A stretch of 64,000 nucleotides of DNA, taken from the NCBI RefSeq assembly GCF_900169175.1, contig NZ_FXZM01000004.1, positions 62,001 to 126,000 of the forward strand. The letters run 5' to 3'. The notes below the pieces were generated by a model, which saw only the letters and a program-made list of their open reading frames with translations, was not told where the DNA came from and did not search any database. The stretch is from Brevibacterium jeotgali. GTDB lineage: Bacteria > Actinomycetota > Actinomycetes > Actinomycetales > Brevibacteriaceae. Of this stretch, positions 43,301-52,162 are shown piece after piece. How positions within the stretch are numbered: the stretch's first letter is position 1; the number at the start of each line of letters is the position of its first letter. A program made the position numbers and the translations under genes.

Positions 43301-44146
43301 TCAGTACCGCGGGCGCACCCACACCTCGCTCACGAGCGCGTCGTCCGGCGCCTCGACCACGTGGCGGACGGTCCTCGCGACAGTGCTCGGATCCAGCCGG
43401 ACCTCCGCGGGCTGGACGGGGTAGTCGGTCGTCTCCTGCGCCATCGGCGTGTGCGTGGGGCCCGGCGCCACCGTCGAGACGCGCACACCGTCCGCGGTCA
43501 CCTGCTGGCGCAGACCATCGGCGACAGCCTGCAGCGCATGCTTCGAGGCGGAGTACACCGTGTGGAACGGCACCGACGTCCGCGAAGCCCCGGATCCGAT
43601 GAAGATCACCGTCCCCTTCACCGCCCGGACCCACGGCAGCAGCGTCTTGGAGATCTCCGCAGGTGCGATGACGTTCGTCGCGAACGACTCCCGCCAATCG
43701 TCCGGCGCCGCGTCCTCGACGGTCAGTCGCGGCGCGGTGGCGGCGCAGTGCACCAGCACGTCGACACGGCCCAGGGGCGCGATCTCCTCCGCGAGGATCT
43801 CCCCGGCCGTCTCCGCATCGCTCAGGTCGGCGAACACCGCGATGACGGAGCCGCGGTCGCTGGAAGTCGCCGAGGCGTGGGAACTGGCGGCGGCCTCGGG
43901 CGCGGGGCCGGAGGCCTGCTCCACGATGCTCTGCAGCCTCTCCAGGTTCCGGCCCACCGCCAGCACGATGTGGTCGCGGGCGAGGTCGAGCACGATCTCC
44001 GCCCCGATCCCACTGGAACCACCGGTGACGACGGCGACGGGAGCAGACGACTTCGCCCTCCGGCTCGTGAGGTCGAGGACGTCGGCATTCAGATCGGACG
44101 GCACGGGGGCGAGTCCGCCGGAGCGGGTGAACGGAGAGTGCGGCAT
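43301..44146 (-). CDS. Short-chain dehydrogenase/reductase
   Basis: A 281-residue SDR: cofactor loop TGGSSGIGAEI, LVHCAATAPR (the NNAG-equivalent), catalytic Ser in FIGSGASRTS and YSASKHAL (Y-x3-K), and APGPTHTPM. The acceptor is unknown. The start is ATG 44146 (or 44155); the frame is open far upstream but noncoding. It is convergent with glsA. Two 16-base direct repeats (CACCGGGnCGACTCAG, 43225-43260) lie between them. Confidence 0.85.
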   Translation of the reverse strand: MPHSPFTRSGGLAPVPSDLNADVLDLTSRRAKSSAPVAVVTGGSSGIGAEIVLDLARDHIVLAVGRNLERLQSIVEQASGPAPEAAASSHASATSSDRGSVIAVFADLSDAETAGEILAEEIAPLGRVDVLVHCAATAPRLTVEDAAPDDWRESFATNVIAPAEISKTLLPWVRAVKGTVIFIGSGASRTSVPFHTVYSASKHALQAVADGLRQQVTADGVRVSTVAPGPTHTPMAQETTDYPVQPAEVRLDPSTVARTVRHVVEAPDDALVSEVWVRPRY

Positions 44147-44314
44147 GGGTCCCATTGTTCCGCAGGAACAGCTCGAACGACATGTGATGTGCTCGGTGGA
44201 ACCGCTCCGCACCGGTAGACAGGGGCTGTGATGTGAGGAAGGGTCGAGAACAGGTCGCCGCATCACGGGGCACCTCGATCGACACCCGATTCTCACGATT
44301 GAAGAGGAGACGAC

Positions 44315-44737
44315 ATGAATACCCCGGAGAACATCGCATACACGGCCACGGCAGAGGTCACGGGAGGCCGCGACGGCCACGGTGCGACGGACGACAAGAA
44401 CCTCGACGTCGACCTGCGCGCGCCCCAGGAGATGGGCGGCCCCGGCGGCGCCACGAACCCCGAGCAGCTCTTCGCCGTGGGCTACGGCGCGTGCTTCCAG
44501 GGTGCGCTGGGTCTGGCCGGCAAGGAGCTGGGCGTCGACACGTCCGCATCCGTCGTCAACGCGGAAGTGGGCATCGGCAAGGAGGGCGAGAGCTTCGGCC
44601 TGAGCGTCAAGCTGTCCGTCAGCGTGCCGGGCGTCGACAAGGACCAGGCGCAGAAGCTCGTCGACCGCACCCACGAGCTGTGCCCGTACTCGAAGGCGAC
44701 CCGGGGGAACATCCCGGTCGAGGTCGTCGCAGTCTGA
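44315..44737 (+). CDS. ohr: Organic hydroperoxide resistance protein (Ohr/OsmC family)
   Basis: A 140-residue Ohr protein. The two redox cysteines are C60 (GYGACFQGAL) and C123 (HELCPYSKATRGNI), with YTATAEVTGGRDGHG and GGPGGATNPEQLFA typical of the Ohr branch. It reduces organic hydroperoxides with lipoylated or thiol partners in the cytoplasm. ATG 44315 follows GAGGAG. A strong hairpin 22 bases after the stop ends the transcript. Confidence 0.92.
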   Translation: MNTPENIAYTATAEVTGGRDGHGATDDKNLDVDLRAPQEMGGPGGATNPEQLFAVGYGACFQGALGLAGKELGVDTSASVVNAEVGIGKEGESFGLSVKLSVSVPGVDKDQAQKLVDRTHELCPYSKATRGNIPVEVVAV

Positions 44738-44758
44738 GGCGCGTCTTCGCCCAGAGAC

Positions 44759-44812
44759 GGGTGGAGGGTTCGACGGACGGGCGCGCACACCCGTCCCTCG
44801 AACCCTCCACCC
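44759..44812. terminator. Bidirectional terminator hairpin
   Basis: 23-base arms (44759-44781 and 44790-44812) pair with one mismatch around an 8-base loop. It lies between convergent ohr and the ABC ATPase gene. Confidence 0.85.
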
Positions 44813-44848
44813 ATCTCTCGTGAGGCGATTGTGGGGACCGCCCTCGCG

Positions 44849-46975
44849 TCAGATCGACAGTGCCTGCAGGTCGAGCACCTGGGTGTCGAGGGGCCGGGGG
44901 ATCGCGGCGAGCAGCCGCTGCGTGTACGGGTCCTCCGGGTGGGCGAAGACCTGCTCGACCGGTCCCGTCTCCACCTGGCGGCCGCGCGACAGGACGGTGA
45001 CGGTGTGCGCGACCTGCCGCACCACCGCGAGGTCGTGCGAGATGAACACGTACGTGAGTCCCAGCTCCTCCTGCAGCCGCTGGATGAGGTCGAGGATCTG
45101 CGACTGCACCGTCACGTCCAGCGCAGACACGGCCTCATCGAACACCACCAGCCGCGGCTCGATGACCAGCGCGCGTGCGATCGCGATGCGCTGGAGCTGC
45201 CCACCGGACAGCTCGCGCGGACGCCGTGATGCGAGGCCCGGATCGAGTGCGACCCGCTCCATCACCTGCGCGACACGATCAGCGCGGTCCGCCTTCGAAC
45301 CCATGCGGAAGTTCCGCAGCGGCTCCGCGATCGAGGCGCCGACCGAATGGGCGGGGTCCAGCGCGCTCGCCGGGTTCTGATGCACCAGCTGCACCGTGCG
45401 GCGGAAGTCCCTGAGCTCCCGCTTGGACAGGCTCTCCGCCTCGTAGTGGCCCACGCGGATCGACCCGGACTGCGGTGTGCTGAAGCCCGCCAGGGCGCGA
45501 CCGATCGTCGACTTGCCCGAACCGGATTCGCCGACCAGGCCCAGCGTCGTGCCCTCGGGAACAGTGAAGTCCACGTCCTCGATGCCGATGATCGCGGTGG
45601 CGTCGGGGCTGGACGGGGCAGTCGCGGTGCGGGGGTCCGCGGCGTCGTGCACCGCGGCGTCGTGCACCGCGGTGTCGTGCACCGCTGTGTTGTGCACCGC
45701 GGTGCCGGCCAGTGCGCCGGTGGTGGCGGCGTCTGCGGCGTCAGCGGTGTCCTCCTCCCGCGGCACTCGGGCGAACACCTGGGTGAGACCGCGGACCTCG
45801 ACGAGGGGCGGGGCCGACCCGGACGGTCCCGGGGACGGCGAGCTCTCCTGAGCGAGTGAGAGCGCATCGGTCCGATCCGCCTCGGACCGGCCCGGGTCGT
45901 GCTCATTCGGCGACGCGGGGGCGGGGGAGGCCTCCGCAGCCCGCACCGGCCCCACGGCGCCCACGAGCGTCTGCATCGAGGGTGCGTCGGCCAGCAGCCT
46001 GCGGGTGTAGGCGCTCTCCGGCCGGCCCAGCAGCCTGCGGGCGGGCCCCTGCTCCTCGACGACACCGTCGCGCACGACGACCAGCTCATCTGCCCGCTCC
46101 GCCGCGACCGCCAGATCGTGGGTGATGAAGAGGATTCCGGTGCCGGCCTCGCGACGGAGTTCGTCGAGCAGGTCGAGGATCCGCTTCTGCACGGTGACGT
46201 CCAGCGCGGAGGTGGGCTCGTCGGCGATGAGCAGCTGCGGATCCAGCGATATCGCCGCGGCGATGAGCGCGCGCTGGCGCATCCCGCCGGACAGCTCGTG
46301 CGGGTACTGCTCCAGTCGCATCTGCGGCCGGTCGATCCCCACGCGATCCAGCAGCTCGAGGACACGCGCTCGCCGCTGCGCCGATCCGAGCCCGGTGTGC
46401 AGCCGCAGTGATTCCGCGACGTTCGCCCCCACCGTCTTCAGCGGGTTGAGCGAGGTGCCCGGATCCTGCGGGATGTATCCGATCCGCGCCCCGCGCACCT
46501 TCTGCCACTCGCGCGGCGACAGGGCGCGCAGGTCCAGCTGCGGGGCGTCACCGTGAGCGCTCAGTCGGATCTCGCCGCTCGTGACCTGTGCGTTCGCGGC
46601 CAGCAGACCGATGACCGCACCGGCCGTCGTCGACTTCCCGGACCCGGATTCGCCCACGACGGCCGTCATCGACCCTGCATGGACGTCCAGGTCGACGTCC
46701 CGGATCGCCGCTGACGGCTCACCCGATCGCGTCGTATAGGCCACGCCCAGTTCGCGGATGCTCAGGAGCGGCACGGCGCCTGCGTCGGCGGCCGCCTGCG
46801 CGAACGATTCCGGGTACTCGATGGAGTAGTCGATGCCGATGCGGCTCTGGTACTTCTCCGGCGTCCCGGTGCCGACCCCGCGGGACGCCGACTTCTGAGA
46901 GGCCGCCGCGCGGGCTGCCGCGCGGGATGCCGCCCCGCGTCCGCTGTTCTCGCTGTTCGTGTTCTCGCTGCTCAT
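44849..46975 (-). CDS. ABC transporter ATPase with two fused nucleotide-binding domains (DppD-DppF-like)
   Basis: A 708-residue protein. An Ala/Ser-rich N-terminus (1-50) precedes ATPase domain 1 (about 70-330: GESGSGKST, LSGGMRQRALIAAA, LLIADEPTSALD, ITHDLAVAA). A disordered linker (about 340-455) includes TAVHN/TAVHD/AAVHD pentapeptide repeats. Domain 2 (about 460-700) has GESGSGKST, LSGGQLQRIAIARA, LVVFDEAVSALD and ISHDL. Both domains have full motif sets, so one chain supplies both sites of a peptide-type importer. ATG 46975 overlaps the permease stop by 4 nt. Confidence 0.92.
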   Translation of the reverse strand: MSSENTNSENSGRGAASRAAARAAASQKSASRGVGTGTPEKYQSRIGIDYSIEYPESFAQAAADAGAVPLLSIRELGVAYTTRSGEPSAAIRDVDLDVHAGSMTAVVGESGSGKSTTAGAVIGLLAANAQVTSGEIRLSAHGDAPQLDLRALSPREWQKVRGARIGYIPQDPGTSLNPLKTVGANVAESLRLHTGLGSAQRRARVLELLDRVGIDRPQMRLEQYPHELSGGMRQRALIAAAISLDPQLLIADEPTSALDVTVQKRILDLLDELRREAGTGILFITHDLAVAAERADELVVVRDGVVEEQGPARRLLGRPESAYTRRLLADAPSMQTLVGAVGPVRAAEASPAPASPNEHDPGRSEADRTDALSLAQESSPSPGPSGSAPPLVEVRGLTQVFARVPREEDTADAADAATTGALAGTAVHNTAVHDTAVHDAAVHDAADPRTATAPSSPDATAIIGIEDVDFTVPEGTTLGLVGESGSGKSTIGRALAGFSTPQSGSIRVGHYEAESLSKRELRDFRRTVQLVHQNPASALDPAHSVGASIAEPLRNFRMGSKADRADRVAQVMERVALDPGLASRRPRELSGGQLQRIAIARALVIEPRLVVFDEAVSALDVTVQSQILDLIQRLQEELGLTYVFISHDLAVVRQVAHTVTVLSRGRQVETGPVEQVFAHPEDPYTQRLLAAIPRPLDTQVLDLQALSI
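45639..45698 (-). repeat. Four tandem 15-bp repeats in the ATPase linker
   Basis: Units of GCGGCGTCGTGCACC and close variants run at 45639, 45654, 45669 and 45684, in frame and encoding (T/A)AVH(D/N). The first two are identical. Confidence 0.9.
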
Positions 46976-47859
46976 TCCGCTGCCTTTCGCAGTGCGGTGC
47001 CCAGGCGGTGCGTGGACACGACGACGGCCATGACGATGAGGCCGGGCAGGACGGTCAGCCACCACGCGGTGGCGACGAAGTTGCGGCCCTCCGCGATGAT
47101 GAGGCCCCATTCCGGCGTGGGTGCGGGCGCGCCGTAGCCCAGGAACCCCAGGGTGGAGATCTGCAGGATCGCGCTGCCCACCTGCAGGACCGCGAGCGCG
47201 AGCACGGCGGACACCGCGTTGGGCACCACGTGCCGCAGGAGGACGGACCAGTACGTGCCTCCGGACCCGTAGGCCGCCTGCACGTAGTCCGCCTGCATGA
47301 TCGTGACCGCCTGCGACCGGGACAGCCGGGCGAACTGGGCGATCGCCGTGATCCCGACCGCGATCGCGACGTTCACGATGCCGAAGCCCAGCACGATGAC
47401 GATGGTGAGGCTCAGGAGCAGGGCGGGGATCGACAGCAGGACGTCGACGATGCGCATGAGCACCTCGCCGACCCAGCCTCCGCGCGAGCCTGCGATCAGG
47501 CCGATCGCGGATCCCACGATCAGTCCGACGCCCACGGCGATGAGGGCCGCCAGCAGAGAGCGGGACGCTCCGTGGACCACGCGCGAGTACACGTCGCGGC
47601 CGATCTGGTCGGTGCCGAACCAGTGCTCGGCGGATGGCGCCAGCAGCGCGGCGGTGTCCCCGCCGTCGACGGGATCGTGGCCGGTGAAGAGGCCGGGGAA
47701 CAGTGCCCAGATGATCGTGACCCCCAGGAGGACTGAGGCGATGATCGTGCCCGGGGTGAAGAACGTCCGCGTGGCGGAGCGGCGGGAGCCCTTCCGGCCG
47801 CGGGCCGGCGGCTGCGCAGTGGAGCGGGAATCGGCGCCCGCGAATTCGACGGTGCTCAT
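46972..47859 (-). CDS. ABC transporter permease (DppC-like)
   Basis: A 295-residue membrane protein with about six segments. The DppC motif HWFGTDQIGRDVYSR follows TM1, and the coupling loop QAAYGSGGTYWSVLLRHVVPNA is near residue 200. The N-terminal 35 residues are basic and cytoplasmic. It overlaps both neighbours by ATGA. It forms the channel with the DppB-like gene that precedes it in the operon. Confidence 0.9.
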   Translation of the reverse strand: MSTVEFAGADSRSTAQPPARGRKGSRRSATRTFFTPGTIIASVLLGVTIIWALFPGLFTGHDPVDGGDTAALLAPSAEHWFGTDQIGRDVYSRVVHGASRSLLAALIAVGVGLIVGSAIGLIAGSRGGWVGEVLMRIVDVLLSIPALLLSLTIVIVLGFGIVNVAIAVGITAIAQFARLSRSQAVTIMQADYVQAAYGSGGTYWSVLLRHVVPNAVSAVLALAVLQVGSAILQISTLGFLGYGAPAPTPEWGLIIAEGRNFVATAWWLTVLPGLIVMAVVVSTHRLGTALRKAAE

Positions 47860-48959
47860 GACGAGGACTCCTCTGCGCTCTGTGTGCCGGGCCCCTGAGT
47901 GGTGGACGTCCTCGGGGCGACGGATCCGTGTGCGGACGAGCTGGCGCCCACCGCGCCCGAGGTGCCGGCTGGGGCGGCCGTGCTGGTCGCCAGGTGCTTG
48001 CGGGCGGACTTCCCGACCCGCCCTCGGTGGCGCAGGCGCGGATCGATGAGCGGGTAGAGCAGGTCGACGATCAGGTTGACCAGCACGAAGCCGATCGTCG
48101 CGATGACGACGATCGCCAGCAGCACCGGATTGTCGCGGTTCGCGACCGCCTGGGCCGTGAGGCTGCCCAGACCGTTGCGGCCGAACACCGTCTCCGTGAC
48201 GACCGCACCGGCGACCAGCTCACCGAACAGCAGGCCCGCGATCGTGAGGGCCGGCAGTGTCGCATTGCGGATGACGGCGTTCACCAGCAGCCATCCCTCG
48301 GATGCGCCCTTCGCGCGGGAGACATGGACGAAGGACTCCGTGCGCACATCCGCGACTGCACGGATGAGCACCTGCGCCAGAGGCGCGGACAGCGGGATCG
48401 CCAGGGTGAGGGTCGGCAGGATGAGGGCCTCGACGGCCCCCGGATCCACGACGTTCACCCATCCCAGCTGGAAGCTCAGCACCTGGATGATGACGATGCC
48501 CAGCCAGAACACCGGCACGGACACGAAGAGCGCGGGTGCGGAGTCGATGACGTTCGCCAGCCACGGCGGCTTGCCGTAGGAGGCGAGGACCGTGACGATC
48601 ACTGCCAGCACGATCGCGGCGACGAAGCCGCACAGCGCGAGCACCGCGGTCGACGGCAGCGCCGCCGCGATGAGGGTGGACACCGCAGCTCCCGAATTCA
48701 CGGAGTAGCCGAAGTCGCCCTGCAGGAACCCCACGAGGGACTGCCAGTACTGGATGAACCAGGGCGCGTCCGCGCCGTAGGAGTCGCGGATGTCCGCCAC
48801 CTGATCGGCGGACAGGCCCAGCGCGGGGTTCGCGAATCGGGCCAGCACGCCGTCGCCCGGCAGGATCATGAGCAGCAGTGCGGCGAGAGTGAAGGCGAGG
48901 AACAGGACGAGGACCGCCTGACCCAGGCGGGACAGGATGTAGCGGAATGTGGGTGACAT
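47856..48959 (-). CDS. ABC transporter permease (DppB-like)
   Basis: A 367-residue permease with about six membrane segments. MSPTFRYILSRLGQAVLVLFLAFT at the N-terminus and the loop HVSRAKGASEGWLLVNAVIRNA are DppB features. The C-terminal 50 residues are low-complexity (Ala, Ser, Thr, Gly). ATG 48959 lies 2 bases after the stop of the binding-protein gene. Confidence 0.9.
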   Translation of the reverse strand: MSPTFRYILSRLGQAVLVLFLAFTLAALLLMILPGDGVLARFANPALGLSADQVADIRDSYGADAPWFIQYWQSLVGFLQGDFGYSVNSGAAVSTLIAAALPSTAVLALCGFVAAIVLAVIVTVLASYGKPPWLANVIDSAPALFVSVPVFWLGIVIIQVLSFQLGWVNVVDPGAVEALILPTLTLAIPLSAPLAQVLIRAVADVRTESFVHVSRAKGASEGWLLVNAVIRNATLPALTIAGLLFGELVAGAVVTETVFGRNGLGSLTAQAVANRDNPVLLAIVVIATIGFVLVNLIVDLLYPLIDPRLRHRGRVGKSARKHLATSTAAPAGTSGAVGASSSAHGSVAPRTSTTQGPGTQSAEESSS

Positions 48960-48961
48960 GA

Positions 48962-50809
48962 TCAGGCCTCCGTCCCCTCGAGCGGGTGCGATCCGGTCGC
49001 GGATCGACGATTCCGGACTGCTTCGCCCTCAGCCGACGCCTCGGCGTCTGCGGTCCGGTCGGGATCGGCCAGCCAGACGGAGTAGAAGCGCGGGCGGCCC
49101 ACCGGTTCCGTGCCGAAGCCCTGGACGGTGCGGCGGAAGCCGAACACCTGCGGCTCCTCGAACAGCGGCACGACGAGGGCTTGGTCGATGAAGTGCTCCT
49201 GGAGTTCCGCGACGGCGGCCTCCCGGTCCTCGGAGCGGGCGGAGCCGGTGACCTTCGCGAGGATCCGCTCGACCTCTTCATCGCCCCATTCGTCCGTCTC
49301 CGGATCGCGGTTGAGGAACGCATCGCGGTTGTTCACCGACCACTGGCTGGCGACGACGTCGTAGTCCGCGCGCGCCACCATCGAATGGTAGATCTGCACG
49401 CGGTCCAGGTTGGCGGAGTCGATGGTCTGCTGCGCCTGATCACCCTCATTGATGAGCAGCCGGGCGCCCACGCGGCGGAAGTCCTCCTGCACGAGGCTCT
49501 GGACCTCACGCGACCGAGGCTGCGGCAGCGCGATGTTGACCCGCACGCTCAGCTGCGTGCCGTCCTTCACCCGGTAGCCGCCGTCCGCGGGCCGTTCCCA
49601 GCCGGCCTCGTCGAGGATGCGGTCCGCCTTCTCCGGGTCGAACGCCCACGCGCCGGGCGCTTCGACGTAGCCGGCGGCGTTCGTGGCGAGGATGCCGGTG
49701 GCGACGGGGTAGTTGTCCGTGAACAGCTTGCTCACGATGCGGTCGCGGTCGATGGCTGCGGTGAGTGCCCGGCGCACCTCGACGTCCGCGAGGATCGGGT
49801 CGCGCTCCCGGAAGCTCATGCCGTTGTTGATGCCGTTCGTGGGCTGGGCGTAGAGCTGGATGTCCCTCTCCACGATGCGGGCCTCGTCCGGTGCCTGGAC
49901 GTCGCGCACCCCGTCTGCCTGGCCGGACACCAGCGCGCCGATCCGCACCGAGTACTCCGCGTTCACCAGATAGTCGAGTCCGTCCAGGTATGCCCGGCCC
50001 TGATGCTCGATGTGGGGCGGCGCCCAGTCGTAGTCCTCACGGACGCGGACGGACAGGCGGGTGCCCACGACCTCCTCGGCGATGTAGAACGGGCCGGAGG
50101 TCGCGATCCCCGTCGCACGGCCGGGGCCGAAGCCCTCGGAGTCCAGGTCCAGGCTCGCATTCGACAGCAGGCCCGCGTTCATCGTCGACGTCGCCTGCGG
50201 GAAGCCCGGCGCGGGAGCGTCGAAGCGGAAGACGACCGTGCGGTCGTCGACGACCTCGCTGCCGGCGTAGTTCGTGATCTGCTCGGAGATCGGCAGGCCG
50301 CGCGCATTGTCGCCCAGGCCGAACAGGTCGAAGTTCTTCGCGACGTTCGCCGCGTCGAGTGCCGTGCCGTCGGAGTAGGTGACGCCTTCGCGGATGCGGA
50401 AGACGAACTCCGTCGCGTTCTCGTTGACCTCCGGCAGCTCCTCCGCGATCCACGGGTGGAGGTCGAGGGTCTCCTCGTCCTGGTAGAGCAGTCGGTCGGT
50501 GATGTTGTTGACGATGCCGCCGTTGGGGTAGAAGCCCGCCTGCGGCGGGAACAGCGTCGTCCAGGTCTGCGGCTCGAAGTACCGCAGCACTCCGCCCGGC
50601 GTGGGATCGCCGGTGAGGTCGACGGCGGAGGTGTCCGCGGGCGTGCACGCGGCAAGGGTGAGCAGGGCGCCGAGGCCCAGGCCGCCGCCCAGAAGCGCGC
50701 GCCGGGGGATGGTGCGCCGGGTGGATGCGGCCTCGGCGGCGGTGTGCGCGCCGGCGAGTGTGCGCCGGGCGCGGCTGAGTGAGGTCGATCGAGGGGTGTG
50801 TGAGGACAC
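48962..50809 (-). CDS. ABC transporter substrate-binding lipoprotein, peptide/nickel type
   Basis: A 615-residue SBP family 5 protein. A long basic N-terminus precedes a twin-arginine-like signal (IPRRALLGGGLGLGALL) and a lipobox (LAAC, Cys about 55). The mature part has TDRLLYQDEETLDLHPWIAEE, RIREGVTYSDGTALDA and ILADVEVRRALTAAIDRDRI. GTG 50809 is the assigned start; its ribosome site is weak, consistent with control by the upstream leader. It is the first structural gene of a four-gene operon. The cysteine-ending leader peptide suggests a sulfur-containing ligand. Confidence 0.87.
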   Translation of the reverse strand: MSSHTPRSTSLSRARRTLAGAHTAAEAASTRRTIPRRALLGGGLGLGALLTLAACTPADTSAVDLTGDPTPGGVLRYFEPQTWTTLFPPQAGFYPNGGIVNNITDRLLYQDEETLDLHPWIAEELPEVNENATEFVFRIREGVTYSDGTALDAANVAKNFDLFGLGDNARGLPISEQITNYAGSEVVDDRTVVFRFDAPAPGFPQATSTMNAGLLSNASLDLDSEGFGPGRATGIATSGPFYIAEEVVGTRLSVRVREDYDWAPPHIEHQGRAYLDGLDYLVNAEYSVRIGALVSGQADGVRDVQAPDEARIVERDIQLYAQPTNGINNGMSFRERDPILADVEVRRALTAAIDRDRIVSKLFTDNYPVATGILATNAAGYVEAPGAWAFDPEKADRILDEAGWERPADGGYRVKDGTQLSVRVNIALPQPRSREVQSLVQEDFRRVGARLLINEGDQAQQTIDSANLDRVQIYHSMVARADYDVVASQWSVNNRDAFLNRDPETDEWGDEEVERILAKVTGSARSEDREAAVAELQEHFIDQALVVPLFEEPQVFGFRRTVQGFGTEPVGRPRFYSVWLADPDRTADAEASAEGEAVRNRRSATGSHPLEGTEA

Positions 50810-50848
50810 GGTGTTCTTTTCGTCCGAAGAGCGAGCGGGTGGGCGTGA

Positions 50849-50866
50849 GAGCCGTCGGCGCGGCTC
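50849..50866 (-). promoter_or_regulatory. Hairpin directly after the leader peptide (attenuator candidate)
   Basis: GAGCCG-N6-CGGCTC forms a perfect 6-bp stem starting 3 bases after the leader stop codon (50870). It has no T-run, so Rho-dependent or translational attenuation is also possible. Confidence 0.45.
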
Positions 50867-50869
50867 AGC

Positions 50870-50947
50870 TCAACAGGACGATGTGGTGATGACCATGTTG
50901 TCGATGTGCCGGCGGCGCCAGCACAGCAGAGACTCGGGTCGTGTCAT
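50870..50947 (-). CDS. Cysteine-type regulatory leader peptide
   Basis: A 25-codon frame not reported by length-limited ORF calling. It begins MTRPESLLC, has WRRRHIDNMV in the middle and ends TTSSC just before TGA. An Arg-rich RRxHID core plus a terminal Cys codon is the pattern of leader peptides found ahead of sulfur-assimilation and transport genes in actinobacteria. Ribosome stalling at the last Cys codon when cysteinyl-tRNA is scarce would change folding of the RNA just downstream. The start is ATG 50947 (or GTG 50950), 10 or 7 bases after the -10 element, so the message is leaderless or nearly so. It lies 60 bases upstream of the binding-protein gene. Confidence 0.75.
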   Translation of the reverse strand: MTRPESLLCWRRRHIDNMVITTSSC

Positions 50948-50957
50948 CACGTAGGAG

Positions 50958-50986
50958 ATCTAACCGTTGATCGCTTGAAGTGTCAA
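50958..50986 (-). promoter_or_regulatory. Near-consensus promoter of the leader/ABC operon
   Basis: On the minus strand: -35 TTGACA (50981-50986), 17-base spacer, -10 TTAGAT (50958-50963). A start 7-10 bases downstream falls on the GTG/ATG of the leader peptide, giving a leaderless transcript. Confidence 0.8.
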
Positions 50987-51132
50987 CTGATGAGTCGACG
51001 GGTGGGTCGATTGGTGAGTCGGCCGGTGTGCGGTCCGTGCGGGCGCCCGGCACGTCCGGTGGACCCATGGCCGTGTGCGCGGGGGACCGGTAAACTCAAG
51101 ACACCTTGCATACGCCGCCCAGGGAGGCAGTG

Positions 51133-51624
51133 ATGACGAAGACGCATGGAGAGCACGACCCGAACACCCGCGAGCAGCTCCACCGGAAGTCGGTGGAGAG
51201 CCGGGACCCCGACCGCAACCGCGCAAGCGCGATGCGCCAGGACGCGGAGAGCGGTCTGCGCCGGGACGAGGAGTATCGGAATCCGGTTCCCGATCACAAC
51301 CGCGAGCGGATCGCGGAGGCGGAGGGGAAGGTGCCGGCCGCAGCGGCGGAGAGCAGCGGGTTCGCACCGTTCGACAGGCTGAACGAGGGGGCCCGCCAGG
51401 TGCTGGGCGACGCGGAGGTCGATTATGCCGCCGCAGAGCTCTACATTGAGCCCGACGACGGGGCGATCGACGCGGCGGGCAGGGCCCACGGCGACCGGAT
51501 CACCCGCCAGGCGGACGGCTCGCACGTCGTGGAGTCCGTCGAGCCCAGCCCTGCCGATGACCAGGCGGATACAGAGGCCGGCGAGGCCCTGCGGAACCGT
51601 CCTGACAGACCCGTCTGGATGTGA
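51133..51624 (+). CDS. Unknown acidic protein, paralogue of the next gene
   Basis: A 163-residue very hydrophilic protein with no membrane segment or signal. The N-terminal 60 residues are charged and probably disordered (TREQLHRKSVESRDPDR, SAMRQDAESGLRRDEE). The C-terminal half shares blocks with the next gene: DHNRERIAEAEGKV, AAESSG, LNEGARQVLGDAEVDY, AAELYIEPDD and RAHGDRI-x-R-x-DGSHVVESV. The family is not recognised. ATG 51133 follows GGGAGG; GTG 51130 is possible. A stress or desiccation-type hydrophilin is conceivable, but nothing proves it. Confidence 0.65.
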   Translation: MTKTHGEHDPNTREQLHRKSVESRDPDRNRASAMRQDAESGLRRDEEYRNPVPDHNRERIAEAEGKVPAAAAESSGFAPFDRLNEGARQVLGDAEVDYAAAELYIEPDDGAIDAAGRAHGDRITRQADGSHVVESVEPSPADDQADTEAGEALRNRPDRPVWM

Positions 51625-51689
51625 GGGGATGCATCTGGGACTGACGACGACCAGCGGAGACGATGACACGCCCACCAGAGGAGGTCGAC

Positions 51690-52127
51690 GTGGCTGACGA
51701 AGCACACGAACGCAGAGTTCAGGACCGCCGGGGTGCGGACGCCGGAGAGGCGTCCGATCACAACAGGCAGCGGATCGAGGAGGCGAACCGGAAGGTGGCA
51801 TCCGGACGCGCGGAGTCGAGCGGCTCCGAGCCGATCGACAAGCTGAATGAGGGTGCTCGGCACGTGCTGGGCGACGCAGAGGTCGACTATTCGGCAGCCG
51901 AGATCTATATGGAGCCGGACGACGCCGTGCTCGATGCGGAGGGCAGGGCCCACGGCGACCGGATCGCCCGCAACCCGGACGGCACGCACGTCGTCGAGTC
52001 GGTCGCACCGGGCCCTGCGGATGATCCGATGGGTGGCTGGGCCGACAAGCCGGTCGGTCGGAAGGGCGACAGCGTGGGCGACCGCCGGAACGCTCCGGGT
52101 GCGATCACTCCGGAGAGCGGTCGCTGA
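51690..52127 (+). CDS. Unknown acidic protein, tandem paralogue
   Basis: A 145-residue protein made almost wholly of the block shared with its upstream neighbour: DHNRQRIEEANRKV, LNEGARHVLGDAEVDYSAAE, YMEPDD and RAHGDRIARNPDGTHVVESV. GTG 51690 is chosen because AGGAGG (51679-51684) sits 5 bases upstream; ATG 51663 has no ribosome site. Sixty-five bases separate it from the first copy. The C-terminus diverges (DKPVGRKGDSVGDRR). A terminator hairpin follows 35 bases after the stop. Function is unknown. Confidence 0.65.
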   Translation: MADEAHERRVQDRRGADAGEASDHNRQRIEEANRKVASGRAESSGSEPIDKLNEGARHVLGDAEVDYSAAEIYMEPDDAVLDAEGRAHGDRIARNPDGTHVVESVAPGPADDPMGGWADKPVGRKGDSVGDRRNAPGAITPESGR

Positions 52128-52162
52128 CCAGCCGCACCACCGGTGGCATGACCATCGACGAC

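Noticed and set aside
48986-50782. 598-codon plus-strand open frame opposite the substrate-binding protein
   Set aside because: Antisense shadow of a clear SBP gene; no domain or ribosome site.
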